In this document: positions 27,619-39,270 of the stretch, piece by piece | Position numbering within the stretch: position 1 is the stretch's first letter | Layout: each line of letters starts with the position of its first letter | From: Butyrivibrio sp. CB08 | GTDB taxonomy: Bacteria; Bacillota; Clostridia; Lachnospirales; Lachnospiraceae | DNA: 64,000 nucleotides | Direction of reading: 5' to 3' | Assembly (NCBI RefSeq): GCF_003625485.1 | Contig: NZ_RAIR01000008.1 | Span: 62,001-126,000 of the forward strand | Notes under the pieces: generated by a model | What the model was told of the DNA's origin: nothing | The model's input: only the letters and a program-made list of their open reading frames with translations | The model's database searches: none | Program-made: the position numbers and the translations under genes

Positions 27619-28700
27619 TGATACCTCTTTCTATAATCAACGATTGGTTTAATACAAAATAACACAAAGCATATAAACATCACAAGAAGAGGTTTATATG
27701 TCATGACTGACCATGATATTAAACCATTCTGCGCCGCAATGTCCAGGATCGCAATAATGAGTACGTGATAAAAGTAGATATTTGAAGAAGCTCTTTTGCC
27801 CAGAGTATATAAAACCCAGCCTTTATAAGAGCTGCATTCGGATAAAAAGAGAAGTCCCACAGCAGTGATCACTGATCCAAAATAGATATAAGTATCTCCA
27901 CCAAATATCAGAAGCTCAACATAACTTGATATGATTCCAACCACAGTCATGATAATGGCCGGACCCTTCATGTTGCTGATATCTCCGCGCTTATAGACAT
28001 AGTCATTAAACAATATGCCAATGAGCACAAAGGGAATTCCCACAAACAGCCAGTTTCGAAGGACATACCATGTGGAAATATTGATGCCAAAGGGTCTTAT
28101 TGGATAGTAGATCTGGAACCATTCTCCGATAAACAGAAGTCCCAAAAGGATCACTACAAGGCCCTTGTACCATTTCCGAAGGACCGGCGCAAAGATATAT
28201 ATCAGAATATAGACATATATCATTACAAACAGATACCAGAGATGGTCGTAAACATAGGAACCGTCATAGATAAATCTGCCTGAATTGAATACAAAAAATA
28301 CGCTGGCTTCATGGAGATTATACTTCATCTGAAGCCATTCAAGGACTGTATATCCCTTGGACATGTGAAAACAAAATGAGAATATAAGATAAACAAGATA
28401 TACTTCGCCAGTGATCTTAAGCAGCCTTATAAGACTCTTTCCAGTGCGCTTCCTGATCTCTACAATATCAGTAACGTTACCCATTCCTCTGTTATATAAA
28501 AGAAATCTTCCTGAAACAGCAAGGAAAAATGGCACGCAGCAGTGGTCGATGGCAAATACTATATTCCAAAGAGGACCATCAAACCTGGCGTGGGTAGTCA
28601 CAATAAAGATGCAGGCTATAAACTTAATGGCGTAAATGAATCGATTTTCAGATACTTTTTCCAAACTAGAACTCCTCATAAAAGATGAAGCACTGATCAC
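27615..28700 (-). CDS. acyltransferase 3 family membrane protein
   Basis: This 361-residue protein has about ten transmembrane helices and the family's N-terminal motif (YAIKFIACIFIVTTHARF, with the key histidine) and VPFFLAVSGRFLLY. Such proteins O-acetylate or otherwise acylate surface glycans or lipids. The start is uncertain: GTG at 28700 overlaps the stop of the lipoprotein gene (GTGA), while ATG at 28679 lies seven codons in; neither has well-spaced Shine-Dalgarno. Target unknown. Confidence 0.88.
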   Translation of the reverse strand: MISASSFMRSSSLEKVSENRFIYAIKFIACIFIVTTHARFDGPLWNIVFAIDHCCVPFFLAVSGRFLLYNRGMGNVTDIVEIRKRTGKSLIRLLKITGEVYLVYLIFSFCFHMSKGYTVLEWLQMKYNLHEASVFFVFNSGRFIYDGSYVYDHLWYLFVMIYVYILIYIFAPVLRKWYKGLVVILLGLLFIGEWFQIYYPIRPFGINISTWYVLRNWLFVGIPFVLIGILFNDYVYKRGDISNMKGPAIIMTVVGIISSYVELLIFGGDTYIYFGSVITAVGLLFLSECSSYKGWVLYTLGKRASSNIYFYHVLIIAILDIAAQNGLISWSVMTYKPLLVMFICFVLFCIKPIVDYRKRYQ

Positions 28701-29236
28701 TCTCCATCAGTGCTTTCATCCTCAATAGTTGATATTTCATAAGTACTCTCAGTCTCTACCGTGATACCTTCACCCTCAGGAACCTGTCCGTGAAGAACCT
28801 GGAGCATGATCATTACTCTGTCATTGGCTCTCTGGTAGTACTGGGAAGCCAGCATCTCGCTGTCACTGTCAAAATCCCCATCGTAGGCCTGATGATAAAA
28901 CTCATTGGCCTTTTCCATATAGTCTGCAGCCTCTACCGCGATGTCTGAAATTCCAGAAAACTCATCAGGGATCTCAATTGCTGCCATATCCCTGTAGGTT
29001 GTGTTCATCTCGTCCAGAACCACAAGCAGCTCATCTCCTGCCGTATCAGATTCTGCATTTATAGAATTGATCGAGCTGTCATACTCTGCAAGCTTCTCAT
29101 AGAAACTTGTCATACTCTCTTTGTAAGCTTCAAGCTTAGGGTCTGCTTTCTTGCCACAGCCAGTTACAGCTACAGCAAAAAGAGCTGTTACAAAAATTAC
29201 ATTAATTATTCTTTTTACATTCTTCTTCAAAAACAA
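28697..29236 (-). CDS. small lipoprotein of unknown function
   Basis: The N-terminus has a basic stretch, a hydrophobic core and the lipobox AVAVTGCG, so the mature protein is predicted to be lipid-anchored at the cysteine near residue 27. The rest (about 150 residues) is mostly helical and acidic (SFYEKLAEYDSSINSI, YMEKANEFYHQAYDGD), with a Glu/Thr-rich tail. I recognise no named domain. The start codon appears to be TTG with GGAG upstream. It begins 21 bases after atpC and overlaps the acyltransferase by four bases, so it may be expressed from the ATP synthase transcript. Confidence 0.8.
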   Translation of the reverse strand: MFLKKNVKRIINVIFVTALFAVAVTGCGKKADPKLEAYKESMTSFYEKLAEYDSSINSINAESDTAGDELLVVLDEMNTTYRDMAAIEIPDEFSGISDIAVEAADYMEKANEFYHQAYDGDFDSDSEMLASQYYQRANDRVMIMLQVLHGQVPEGEGITVETESTYEISTIEDESTDGE

Positions 29237-29257
29237 ATTTCTCCACCAACTTTTCTT

Positions 29258-29686
29258 TTAATCTTGATATTTTGATGCAGCCTTAAGTCTTGTAAGAGCT
29301 CTTGCAAGGCCAGCCTGGGACTTCTTGAACTCCTTGATAGACTGCTTCTGCATCAGATGTTCCATTGCAAACTCGTAGGCTTCCTGAGCCCTTCGCTTGT
29401 CAATGTCCTCCGGTCTCTCAACCGTATTAACCAGCACAATGCATCTGTTATCAACAGTTACCTGTACAGAGCCAATGCTGACAACGCCAATGATCCAATC
29501 CCCTTTTGGATTCTTGATCTTGATGATACCCTCGTAGATGGCCAGGATCATCTCTTCGTGCCCCGCAAGAATAGCAAGTTCCCCGTCATCACAGGGAACT
29601 ATTATCTCTATGGCCTCATCGTCATAAAATATTCCATTTACTGAAATCACCTGCAGGTGAAAGGTCCTACCCAGAACTTCGCTCAT
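29258..29686 (-). CDS. atpC: ATP synthase epsilon subunit
   Basis: This 142-residue F1 subunit has the N-terminal beta-sandwich (FHLQVISVNGIFYDDEA, IIVPCDDGELAILAGHEEMI) and a C-terminal helical hairpin (KSQAGLARALTRLKAA). It couples rotation and can inhibit hydrolysis. It ends the atp gene order, one base after atpD. Confidence 0.95.
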   Translation of the reverse strand: MSEVLGRTFHLQVISVNGIFYDDEAIEIIVPCDDGELAILAGHEEMILAIYEGIIKIKNPKGDWIIGVVSIGSVQVTVDNRCIVLVNTVERPEDIDKRRAQEAYEFAMEHLMQKQSIKEFKKSQAGLARALTRLKAASKYQD

Positions 29687-29687
29687 A

Positions 29688-32007
<2,320 letters not shown>

Positions 32008-32009
32008 AA

Positions 32010-33764
32010 TTAGTATCCTTTTGCTTCATTGAACTCATCAGCAAGATCCAGAATCCTCTTTTTAAGCTGATCTGGAAGTTCTCCGCTCTTTTCCAGCTCT
32101 TCACACAGATCGCTGTGCTCTGTATCAAAGAACTTAAGAAGTCTCTCTTTATATTCCCTGACGTTCTTAACAGGAACCTTATCCATTCTGCCAGCACCCA
32201 CAACAACAAGAATGATTACCTGCTGGTGCATTGCAAGCGGATGCTCAAGAGGCTGCTTAAGCAGCTCCATGAGAATGCTTCCGTGATTGAGCTGACTCTT
32301 GGTGGTCTCATCAAGATCTGATGAGAACTGGGTAAATACTGCCATCTCCCTGTACTGGGCAAGATCAACTCTTATAGAGCCCGCAGCCTTCTTCATGGCC
32401 TTGGTCTGAGCAGCAGATCCTACACGGGATACTGAAAGACCAACGTTAACAGCAGGTCTCATACCCTCAAAGAACAGGTCACTTTCAAGGAATATCTGTC
32501 CATCAGTAATAGAGATAACGTTGGTTGGAATGTATGCTGAAACATCTCCAGCCTGGGTCTCAATGATAGGAAGTGCTGTCATTGAGCCTCCACCAAGTTC
32601 TGATGAGAGCTTACTTGATCTCTCTAAAAGTCTTGAGTGAAGGTAGAATACATCACCCGGATAAGCCTCACGTCCAGGGCTCCTCTCAAGAAGAAGTGAA
32701 AGAGCTCTGTAAGCTACAGCGTGTTTACTAAGATCATCATAAACAATGAGTACGTCCTTGCCCTGTCTCATGAAATACTCACCAAGAGCGGTTCCTGAAT
32801 ATGGGGCAATATACTGAAGCGGAGCCATGTCCGATGCAGTAGAGCTAACGATGATGGTGTACTTCATTGCTCTGTTCTTTTTAAGTGTCTGATAGAGCTT
32901 GGCTACAGTTGAAGCCTTCTGTCCAATAGCAACATAGATGCATATAACTCCCTTGCCCCTCTGATTGATGATAGTATCAAGGGCAATTGAAGTCTTACCT
33001 GTCTGCCTGTCGCCGATAATAAGCTCTCTTTGTCCGCGGCCAATAGGGAACATGGTATCAATAGACAGAATACCTGTCTCCATAGGCTCATTAACAGACT
33101 GTCTCTCTATGATTCCTGGTGCAGGTCTCTCGACCGGACTAAATGCAGTGGCCTTGATCTCGCCCTGTCCATCAAGGGGAGCTCCAAGCGCATCAATAAC
33201 TCGTCCAATAAAAGCATCTCCTACAGGAATACCAGCTTCCTTGTAGGTCCTGACAGCCCTGGTTCCCTGTCTGATACCTGAATCGTTACCAAACAGGATA
33301 CAGCCTATATGATCATCTCTGATATCCTGAACCATGCCCTTGGTTCCATCCTCAAACTCCAGAATCTCACCATAGAAAGCATGATCAATACCCTCTATAT
33401 TGGCAATACCATCGCCGACCCAGATAACAGTTCCAACTTCTTTGTCCTGGGTAGAGAGTTCAAAGTCCTGAACTGTCTCTTTTAACATGGAGATGATCTT
33501 GCCAGCGTCCATGTCCTGATGTTTTGTATGAAGTTCATTGAGCTCTGAGCGAAGCTGTTTTGCTCTTCCAAGATCACTCCAGTCGTACTCGAAGTTACCA
33601 CAGGACACAATAAAGCCGCCCTGGATCGAATCATCCAGAACGCTCTCGATTTCAATATTTTCCGTGCCCAGCTTATCAGCAAGAATCTTTCTTATCTTTT
33701 CAAGCTGATCCGCTGTTGGAGCTGTAGCAGCATAGCGCAAAAGAGCTTTAAGATTCTTATCCAT
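32010..33764 (-). CDS. atpA: ATP synthase alpha subunit with fused delta C-terminal domain
   Basis: The protein has 584 residues, about 84 more than a normal alpha. Residues 1-80 match the C-terminal domain of delta: [20 protein letters not shown], then [20 protein letters not shown] and [14 protein letters not shown], the delta pattern of DxSIxGGF...D.S...RL..L. Residue 85 onwards ([31 protein letters not shown]) is a complete alpha, with Walker [12 protein letters not shown] near residue 250 and the arginine-finger region. The start at 33764 overlaps the atpF stop by eight bases. The in-frame ATG at 33512, where a plain alpha would begin, has no usable ribosome binding site. No separate atpH exists in the operon, and the delta N-terminal domain is missing. 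Confidence 0.88.
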   Translation of the reverse strand: MDKNLKALLRYAATAPTADQLEKIRKILADKLGTENIEIESVLDDSIQGGFIVSCGNFEYDWSDLGRAKQLRSELNELHTKHQDMDAGKIISMLKETVQDFELSTQDKEVGTVIWVGDGIANIEGIDHAFYGEILEFEDGTKGMVQDIRDDHIGCILFGNDSGIRQGTRAVRTYKEAGIPVGDAFIGRVIDALGAPLDGQGEIKATAFSPVERPAPGIIERQSVNEPMETGILSIDTMFPIGRGQRELIIGDRQTGKTSIALDTIINQRGKGVICIYVAIGQKASTVAKLYQTLKKNRAMKYTIIVSSTASDMAPLQYIAPYSGTALGEYFMRQGKDVLIVYDDLSKHAVAYRALSLLLERSPGREAYPGDVFYLHSRLLERSSKLSSELGGGSMTALPIIETQAGDVSAYIPTNVISITDGQIFLESDLFFEGMRPAVNVGLSVSRVGSAAQTKAMKKAAGSIRVDLAQYREMAVFTQFSSDLDETTKSQLNHGSILMELLKQPLEHPLAMHQQVIILVVVGAGRMDKVPVKNVREYKERLLKFFDTEHSDLCEELEKSGELPDQLKKRILDLADEFNEAKGY

Positions 33765-34251
33765 TCTTACCAGATACCGCCTCGTCAATAAATTTGTCGT
33801 AAAGGTTGCTGTCATCCTCAGAGCTGTGCTTGGTTGCTGCAATCTTGGACGCTGCATCGATTACCATATCCTTGATATCTGCAGCAAATTTATCTCTGCT
33901 CCTGTAAGCCTCAACCTCTGCATTGTGCTTGGCTTCTGTGATGATCTGCTCGCCCTTTTTCTTGGCGTCATCAACTATTTTTTCGTACTCTACATAGCCC
34001 TGCTTCTTGATATCAGCAAGGATCTGTTCTTTTTCTTCTTCTGCAAAAGAAATCTTCTCTTCATATTCCTTTTTGCTGGCCTTGGCCTCTTCTATTGCCT
34101 TGTCTGCAGCTGCTGTAGCCTGGTCAATTTCCTCCTGGCGGGCTTTAAGGATCTCATCAAGCCTTCCAAAAAGGAACTTTTTGAAGACAAAGTAAAGAAT
34201 AAGAAGATTAAGTATTGTACATACAATATTAACTACGCTTATGTTTAACAC
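33757..34251 (-). CDS. atpF: ATP synthase b subunit
   Basis: This 164-residue peripheral stalk subunit has an N-terminal membrane helix ([20 protein letters not shown]) followed by a long charged helix ([20 protein letters not shown]...) that dimerises and binds delta. The length is normal, so it is not a b-delta fusion. Its end overlaps the atpA start by eight bases. Confidence 0.94.
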   Translation of the reverse strand: MLNISVVNIVCTILNLLILYFVFKKFLFGRLDEILKARQEEIDQATAAADKAIEEAKASKKEYEEKISFAEEEKEQILADIKKQGYVEYEKIVDDAKKKGEQIITEAKHNAEVEAYRSRDKFAADIKDMVIDAASKIAATKHSSEDDSNLYDKFIDEAVSGKNG

Positions 34252-34277
34252 GATTAACCCCTTTTTACCCTAAGTCT

Positions 34278-34496
34278 TTATGAGAAAAGAATGATCATAA
34301 TAGCAATAACGAAACCGTAAATTGCTGTAGCCTCTGCAAGGGCACAACCAAGAAGAAGGAGCTTCATGATCTTGCCGTCTGCCTCTGGCTGTCTTGCAAC
34401 TGCATCTGTAGCCTTAGCTGTAGCAATACTGATACCGATACCTGCTCCGATTCCTGTGAATGCAGCGATAGCTGCTCCAAGTGCTGTTAAACTCAT
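34278..34496 (-). CDS. atpE: ATP synthase c subunit
   Basis: This 72-residue hairpin has the polar loop ARQPEA and the ion-binding carboxylate E55 in CALAEATAIYGF. The residues that mark sodium-binding c-rings (a glutamine on helix 1 and a serine after the glutamate) are replaced by I22 and A56, so proton coupling is inferred. AGGAGG precedes the start. Confidence 0.95.
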   Translation of the reverse strand: MSLTALGAAIAAFTGIGAGIGISIATAKATDAVARQPEADGKIMKLLLLGCALAEATAIYGFVIAIMIILFS

Positions 34497-34523
34497 AAGT
34501 AAAAACCTCCTTAAAATGTGTTA

Positions 34524-35207
34524 TTATTCCACAGCCTCTTTTATATAAAGCGATGTCAAAAAGCAAAATACATACGCCTGAATGGCACCGTCAAAAAGAT
34601 CAAAGTAAAGCGAAAGTGCTGCTGGTAAAACCACCGGTACAACATGCTTGATAAGCTCCATGATAACTGTAGCTCCAAGGATATTACCAAATAGTCGCAT
34701 GCACAGTGAAAGTGGTCTGATGACCAGCTCAAGTACGTTCATGGGAGCTACTACTGCCATAGGCTCCGCAAAATGTTTGATGTAGCCCTTAGGACCTTTC
34801 CTGAGAAAACCAGCGCTCTCAACCAGGATAATACTCATAACTGAAAGAGCTATGGTCACATTAAGGTCCATGGTTGGCGGCGTAAATCCAAAAAGTCCAA
34901 CCATATTGGACAGGCCAATAAAGAACAGCACTGTGACAATATAGTCAGTGTATCCCGCTGCCTCCTCTCCAAGCATTCCGGAAACTGCGCCTCTAAGGAA
35001 CATAACAGCAGATTCAAGAGCAGCCTGGCGTTTGGAAATGTTATGAACTTTCAGGTCATGGGTAAGAAAAAGAATAACGGCGATAATGATAGCCATAAAT
35101 ATCCATGTAACTACAACAGAATTGCAGATGTCAAAGAAGCCATTACCAAATGGCACATGGATAAGGGTTTTGTCCTCCATTAAAAGCTCGGTAAGTAATT
35201 CTTTCAT
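34524..35207 (-). CDS. atpB: ATP synthase a subunit
   Basis: This 227-residue membrane subunit forms the ion channels with the c-ring. The essential arginine is in VLELVIRPLSLCMRLFGNI, and the final helices (FCFLTSLYIKEAVE) are typical. It is the first gene of the atp operon; atpI is not seen upstream. GGGGGAT lies about six bases before the ATG. Confidence 0.95.
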   Translation of the reverse strand: MKELLTELLMEDKTLIHVPFGNGFFDICNSVVVTWIFMAIIIAVILFLTHDLKVHNISKRQAALESAVMFLRGAVSGMLGEEAAGYTDYIVTVLFFIGLSNMVGLFGFTPPTMDLNVTIALSVMSIILVESAGFLRKGPKGYIKHFAEPMAVVAPMNVLELVIRPLSLCMRLFGNILGATVIMELIKHVVPVVLPAALSLYFDLFDGAIQAYVFCFLTSLYIKEAVE

Positions 35208-35237
35208 ATCGCTATCCCCCGAAAAAACTCACCTTTA

Positions 35238-35266
35238 ATTATATGAAAAGAGGCCGACTAATGCAA
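35238..35266 (-). promoter_or_regulatory. sigma-A promoter of the atp operon
   Basis: TTGCAT (35261-35266) and a consensus TATAAT (35238-35243) are separated by 17 bases on the minus strand. The -35 lies in the loop of the terminator of the upstream surface-protein unit. Confidence 0.7.
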
Positions 35267-35280
35267 CGCTTAGCGGCCTC
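35244..35280 (-). terminator. intrinsic terminator after the GLUG protein gene
   Basis: GAGGCCG and CGGCCTC arms (35274-35280 and 35250-35256), extended by CTA/TAG past a bulge, form the stem. CTTTTC follows on the minus strand. The U-tract is short, and the -35 of the atp promoter sits in the loop. Confidence 0.75.
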
Positions 35281-35310
35281 AAATCGATTATTTTTCGTAA
35301 TATTTTGTGA

Positions 35311-38300
35311 TTATTCGTCGTCTTCGTCTAAATCTATGACATCATCTTTCTTCTCAGGTTCTTTTTCAGGCTCTTTGTCCTTTATTTCATCCTGAGAATC
35401 GTCGTAGAACAGCTGCTCTTTGTTTTCTATCTTCTCAGACATGTTCTTAATGAGTTTCCTGAAAATCTTTGGCATGTGCCTGCTGTTTCTCTTTATGAGA
35501 ATACCTAAAATGCCAAGAAGTACCAGAACAACAATGATGATCACTATTACAAGAATCAGTACCTTTGTGGCAGTACCTGAAGCATCTGCAACATCAAGTG
35601 ACAGCGTGAAGTGGTTGCCCTCAATGTCGTAGGTTGAATACTTACCCATTGTTCCTGTTGAAGTTAAAAGAACCTTCTCTCCATCCTTGATCTGGTAGAG
35701 TTTGTAATCACCACCAAGATATCCACCAAGAAGATCAATGGCATTGGCCACGTTACTGATAGGCTTAAACCTTATCTGATGAACTTCGCTTCCATCATCA
35801 GGAATCGTAACCTCAAGAGTCTCATATTCACTTAAGGTTGAAGGTTTTCCCTGTTCAAAATTGACAGTTCTCTCTATTCCGAGAACATCGTCCTCCTTGA
35901 ACATGCCATCAACCAAAAGCTCAGACTGAATAAGGTCTGCTGAAGCATTGTACTCAGAGAGAGTTGTTCTGTATCTCTTATAGGTTGCTGTTACAACCTT
36001 ATCTGTGGTTATGTTATCGAGCTGCGCCACATCCCAGGAAGCGTAGAAGCCTTCCTTGTTCTTTAGTCCAGGATACTCTTCTGCACTTATGCTGTCGCCA
36101 TAATCCGCTTTGATCTTGGCAATAACTTCTGCTCCATCCTTGGCGTCCTCATCCTCAAGAACAAATGTCACAAGAAGCTTTTTGAAGTCATTTGGAACAT
36201 CCGAGTATTGTACCGTATCAAGCTTAACTGCACGCTCTTTATTTTCTTCGCCATCGTCTCCTTCAGATTCTTCTGCCTGCTCCTGTGCTGACTGAATCTT
36301 CTCTGCCTCGAAGAGATTTCCGCTTAATGCCTTCTCATAAGTAACAGGCTCAGCCTTCTTGGAATAGCTTATCTTATCAATACCTGCCAGGTCATCGCTT
36401 ACGAAGAAATTGTTTCTTACCTCGCCATTAGCAGCGATATTACCTGCAACAGCTCCGTATCTGCTCTCTGCTCCCTCAATAGAAACAAGAGCAAGGCAGT
36501 TCCTGATGTTAGTTCCATCACCTGAAATACCGCCAATGTAATTGGCACCTGTTAGTATTCCCTTGGAAAAAGAGCTAACGATATAGGAATATGATGATCC
36601 GGTAACGCCACCTACATAATCACCTGAAGATGACTTAACTGATGAATAATTGCTACATCCAAGAATGGTTCCCATCTCCTGAAGGCCACAGACACCAGCA
36701 ACGTAGTTCTTTTCACCAACTGCATCTCCGTAGTTTTTGTTGTTACGAAGAACGCACTTTGTGATAAAGGAGGAATTGAGCTTGGAATCCTTGATACCTG
36801 TAAGGTCAGACTCCTTGTCGTAGTCGTACTCAATAGCCATTGTTCCAGCAATACCTGCTGTATCAATGTCTCCTTCTACCTTTCCAAAGTTCTGGCATCC
36901 TTCTATTGTAGCATCTGTACTAGTAGAAGCTTCTTCCAAAGACACGTCAGAGTAGGCTTGTGTGTAATCCATCTCAAGAACACCATCGATTGCGTCCGTG
37001 TAGAGCATCATGATGTTGTTAAACTGGTCTGAGATAGACAGAAGATCATCAACAAGGACTCCGGTTGCATTGTTGACCTCAAGGTTAAGGGATCCAAAAT
37101 TGTCATTCATACCAGCCATGTTTGTTGCAAGGCTGTTGGTACGAAGTTTGTACTCATCGCTAAACTGAGGGAACTGTATATCTTCTCTTCCAGCAACATT
37201 ACCTATGATATCCTTGGTCTGCTTACCGGCCTTCTCAAGATGACCTGCAGCTGACTCAAGCTTATCCATGGAACTAATTGCATCAGTCCTTGTGGCATCT
37301 GTCATCTCGTCAAGATGCGCTGCTGTTAATGAAGCTATAGTCGTTGCTGCATTTTGAAGGTCTTCTGTATATGCGTTCCGCCCGGTATTATCCGTTATCT
37401 TACTTCTATATCTGCTCTGTGCATAATTATCAGACTCTGTCTGAGCATCTGATACAGCCTTCTGATGGAACGCTCTGTCATCCTGATATCTGCCGTCTTC
37501 GGAATCAGAAACAGGAAACACTACAGAATCCGTGGTATGAACCCAATTCCCTTCACTTCGGAGATTGTATGAATTCTGATTAAGATTAAGATCATCTATA
37601 AGCTGACCCTTTGTTGGTCTGCTTACACCTTCCAGAAGATTATTGCCGTTTTCATCCTGATACTGAAGGTCAGCCGGATTTATAGGGGGAGCAGGGCTCA
37701 ATTTATCCCATATGTACAAATTATAAAATGCATCATATGACTTATTATAATTATCAGAATATTGTTTTGCAGCATCAGCAATAGTATCTTTTGCTACCTG
37801 ATACTCATTCTTTTCACTTTCCGAAAGGTAGTTTTCAAGATTAAGGTCTTTAACAGCCTTTTCGAAACTGTCTGCAGAACTGTTTGCATCATGGGCAGCA
37901 TAAGTAAGCTGATCAATAACTCCATCATCTTTAGAGCTCTCTTCAAGAATATAATCCACCCTCGAAAAGGCCTCAGAAGTCGCACCAGAGACCCCATTGG
38001 CAAAGTCCACTGTACCAGCTGAAAGATAGCGAACATCTTCAATTGCTCCTGCTGTATACTGCTGAATTGCAGAGAGCCTGTTTGTGATAACATCAGACTG
38101 GTTCTTGGCATCACCAAGAGTTGCTGTAACTGTATCATGAAGCTTACTGATTGACTCTGTAAGCTGATATGCAACATCAGAGCTGAGGTCAACTGTGATA
38201 TATGGCTCAGCCTGTCCAACAATACCACCAACATCCTTTCTTCCAAGGACCTTACCATTGTTGGTACAGTTAACCACATATCCGGACTGTCTTCCTGCTA

Positions 38301-39270
38301 TTCCACCGAAGTTATATCCTACATGCTCATATCCAACGTCTCCCATATTAAGGCATCTGCTGATGATACCAAGGGACTGGCCTGCAATGCCTCCAACATC
38401 TGTTGCTGTGGCGTCGTTATTGGCTTCTTCGGAAGTACTGTCCACGTTCTTAATAAGATTGATGACCTTGTTAAGGCTTGTCATTGAATCGATGGTTATC
38501 TGAGTATCCACGTTAGTGGTATTGACCATGGATTCATTCTTGCATCGGCTGATATCTCCCTCGTTAACGCCAGCAATACCACCTACAAAGTGAATACCCT
38601 TGATATATCCGGAGACTGTGCAGTCCTCAATTATTCCAGTGTAATGGTTATAAGCTGCGATTCCTCCAACATAGTCGTTAGAAGAAATTACTCCCTTAAA
38701 TGAACAGCTCTTGATATATCCATGGTTCTCACCGCAGACACCGCCAACTCTTATCTGCTCGCCGCTTGGGATTATGGAACCTGTGACATTTAAGTTGGCG
38801 ATAACTCCTGTCTTTTGAATATCGGCAAAAAGTCCTACGTGAGATAAACCGTCAGATACGTTGTACTCAGAAATAGTGTGGTCCTGACCATCAAAGATAC
38901 CACCAAAGGAAGGCACAAAATCAAATTCTTTACCAAGAAGAGAAATATCCTCGGTAAGAATGACTCTCTTATTAACAGACCAGGTATCCAGCTTACAGTT
39001 ATTGGCAAAGGCAATGAAGTCATCTACATTTCTGATATATATATCTTCCATTGTCTCTGGAATAAGAGCCTGGATCTCTGACTCAATATCTGCATCAACA
39101 TCCTGTTCTTCCTCAATAAGATCAGTCTGAGTAGCTGTAGTTAAAAGCTCAACAGAAGATCTTGGAGCCTGAGTTTCTTTTTCCTCTTCCTTCTCAGCAA
39201 ATACTGTAAGGGGAGCGCTCGTTGTAACAAGCACACAAATTGTAAGAAGAGCTAGTAATCTCTTTTTCAT
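35311..39270 (-). CDS. large membrane-anchored GLUG-repeat surface protein
   Basis: This 1319-residue protein starts with a signal peptide (LLALLTICVLVTTSAPLTVFA). GLUG-type beta-helix repeats occupy about 105-350 (YVGGIAAYNHYTGIIEDC, VGGIAGQSLGIISRC, VGGIVGQ). A helical region follows (about 355-800, TESISKLHDTVTATLGDAKN and similar), then a second GLUG block (about 800-960, YVGGVTGSSYSYIVSS). A transmembrane helix near 1235-1259 leads to an acidic tail (KKDDVIDLDEDDE). The ATG overlaps the stop of the MMPL gene by four bases, so the two are translationally coupled and probably function together at the cell surface. Function unknown; adhesion or export accessory are possibilities. Confidence 0.85.
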   Translation of the reverse strand: MKKRLLALLTICVLVTTSAPLTVFAEKEEEKETQAPRSSVELLTTATQTDLIEEEQDVDADIESEIQALIPETMEDIYIRNVDDFIAFANNCKLDTWSVNKRVILTEDISLLGKEFDFVPSFGGIFDGQDHTISEYNVSDGLSHVGLFADIQKTGVIANLNVTGSIIPSGEQIRVGGVCGENHGYIKSCSFKGVISSNDYVGGIAAYNHYTGIIEDCTVSGYIKGIHFVGGIAGVNEGDISRCKNESMVNTTNVDTQITIDSMTSLNKVINLIKNVDSTSEEANNDATATDVGGIAGQSLGIISRCLNMGDVGYEHVGYNFGGIAGRQSGYVVNCTNNGKVLGRKDVGGIVGQAEPYITVDLSSDVAYQLTESISKLHDTVTATLGDAKNQSDVITNRLSAIQQYTAGAIEDVRYLSAGTVDFANGVSGATSEAFSRVDYILEESSKDDGVIDQLTYAAHDANSSADSFEKAVKDLNLENYLSESEKNEYQVAKDTIADAAKQYSDNYNKSYDAFYNLYIWDKLSPAPPINPADLQYQDENGNNLLEGVSRPTKGQLIDDLNLNQNSYNLRSEGNWVHTTDSVVFPVSDSEDGRYQDDRAFHQKAVSDAQTESDNYAQSRYRSKITDNTGRNAYTEDLQNAATTIASLTAAHLDEMTDATRTDAISSMDKLESAAGHLEKAGKQTKDIIGNVAGREDIQFPQFSDEYKLRTNSLATNMAGMNDNFGSLNLEVNNATGVLVDDLLSISDQFNNIMMLYTDAIDGVLEMDYTQAYSDVSLEEASTSTDATIEGCQNFGKVEGDIDTAGIAGTMAIEYDYDKESDLTGIKDSKLNSSFITKCVLRNNKNYGDAVGEKNYVAGVCGLQEMGTILGCSNYSSVKSSSGDYVGGVTGSSYSYIVSSFSKGILTGANYIGGISGDGTNIRNCLALVSIEGAESRYGAVAGNIAANGEVRNNFFVSDDLAGIDKISYSKKAEPVTYEKALSGNLFEAEKIQSAQEQAEESEGDDGEENKERAVKLDTVQYSDVPNDFKKLLVTFVLEDEDAKDGAEVIAKIKADYGDSISAEEYPGLKNKEGFYASWDVAQLDNITTDKVVTATYKRYRTTLSEYNASADLIQSELLVDGMFKEDDVLGIERTVNFEQGKPSTLSEYETLEVTIPDDGSEVHQIRFKPISNVANAIDLLGGYLGGDYKLYQIKDGEKVLLTSTGTMGKYSTYDIEGNHFTLSLDVADASGTATKVLILVIVIIIVVLVLLGILGILIKRNSRHMPKIFRKLIKNMSEKIENKEQLFYDDSQDEIKDKEPEKEPEKKDDVIDLDEDDE

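Noticed and set aside
27619..28700. SAM or cobalamin riboswitch controlling metH
   Set aside because: The metH start overlaps the preceding acyltransferase gene, leaving no leader for a riboswitch.
33512..33857. Separate start for a plain alpha subunit at 33512, or a longer start at 33857
   Set aside because: The ATG at 33512 lacks a ribosome binding site and the frame is open through the delta-like part. The 33857 start would extend deep into atpF and adds residues unlike delta or alpha.
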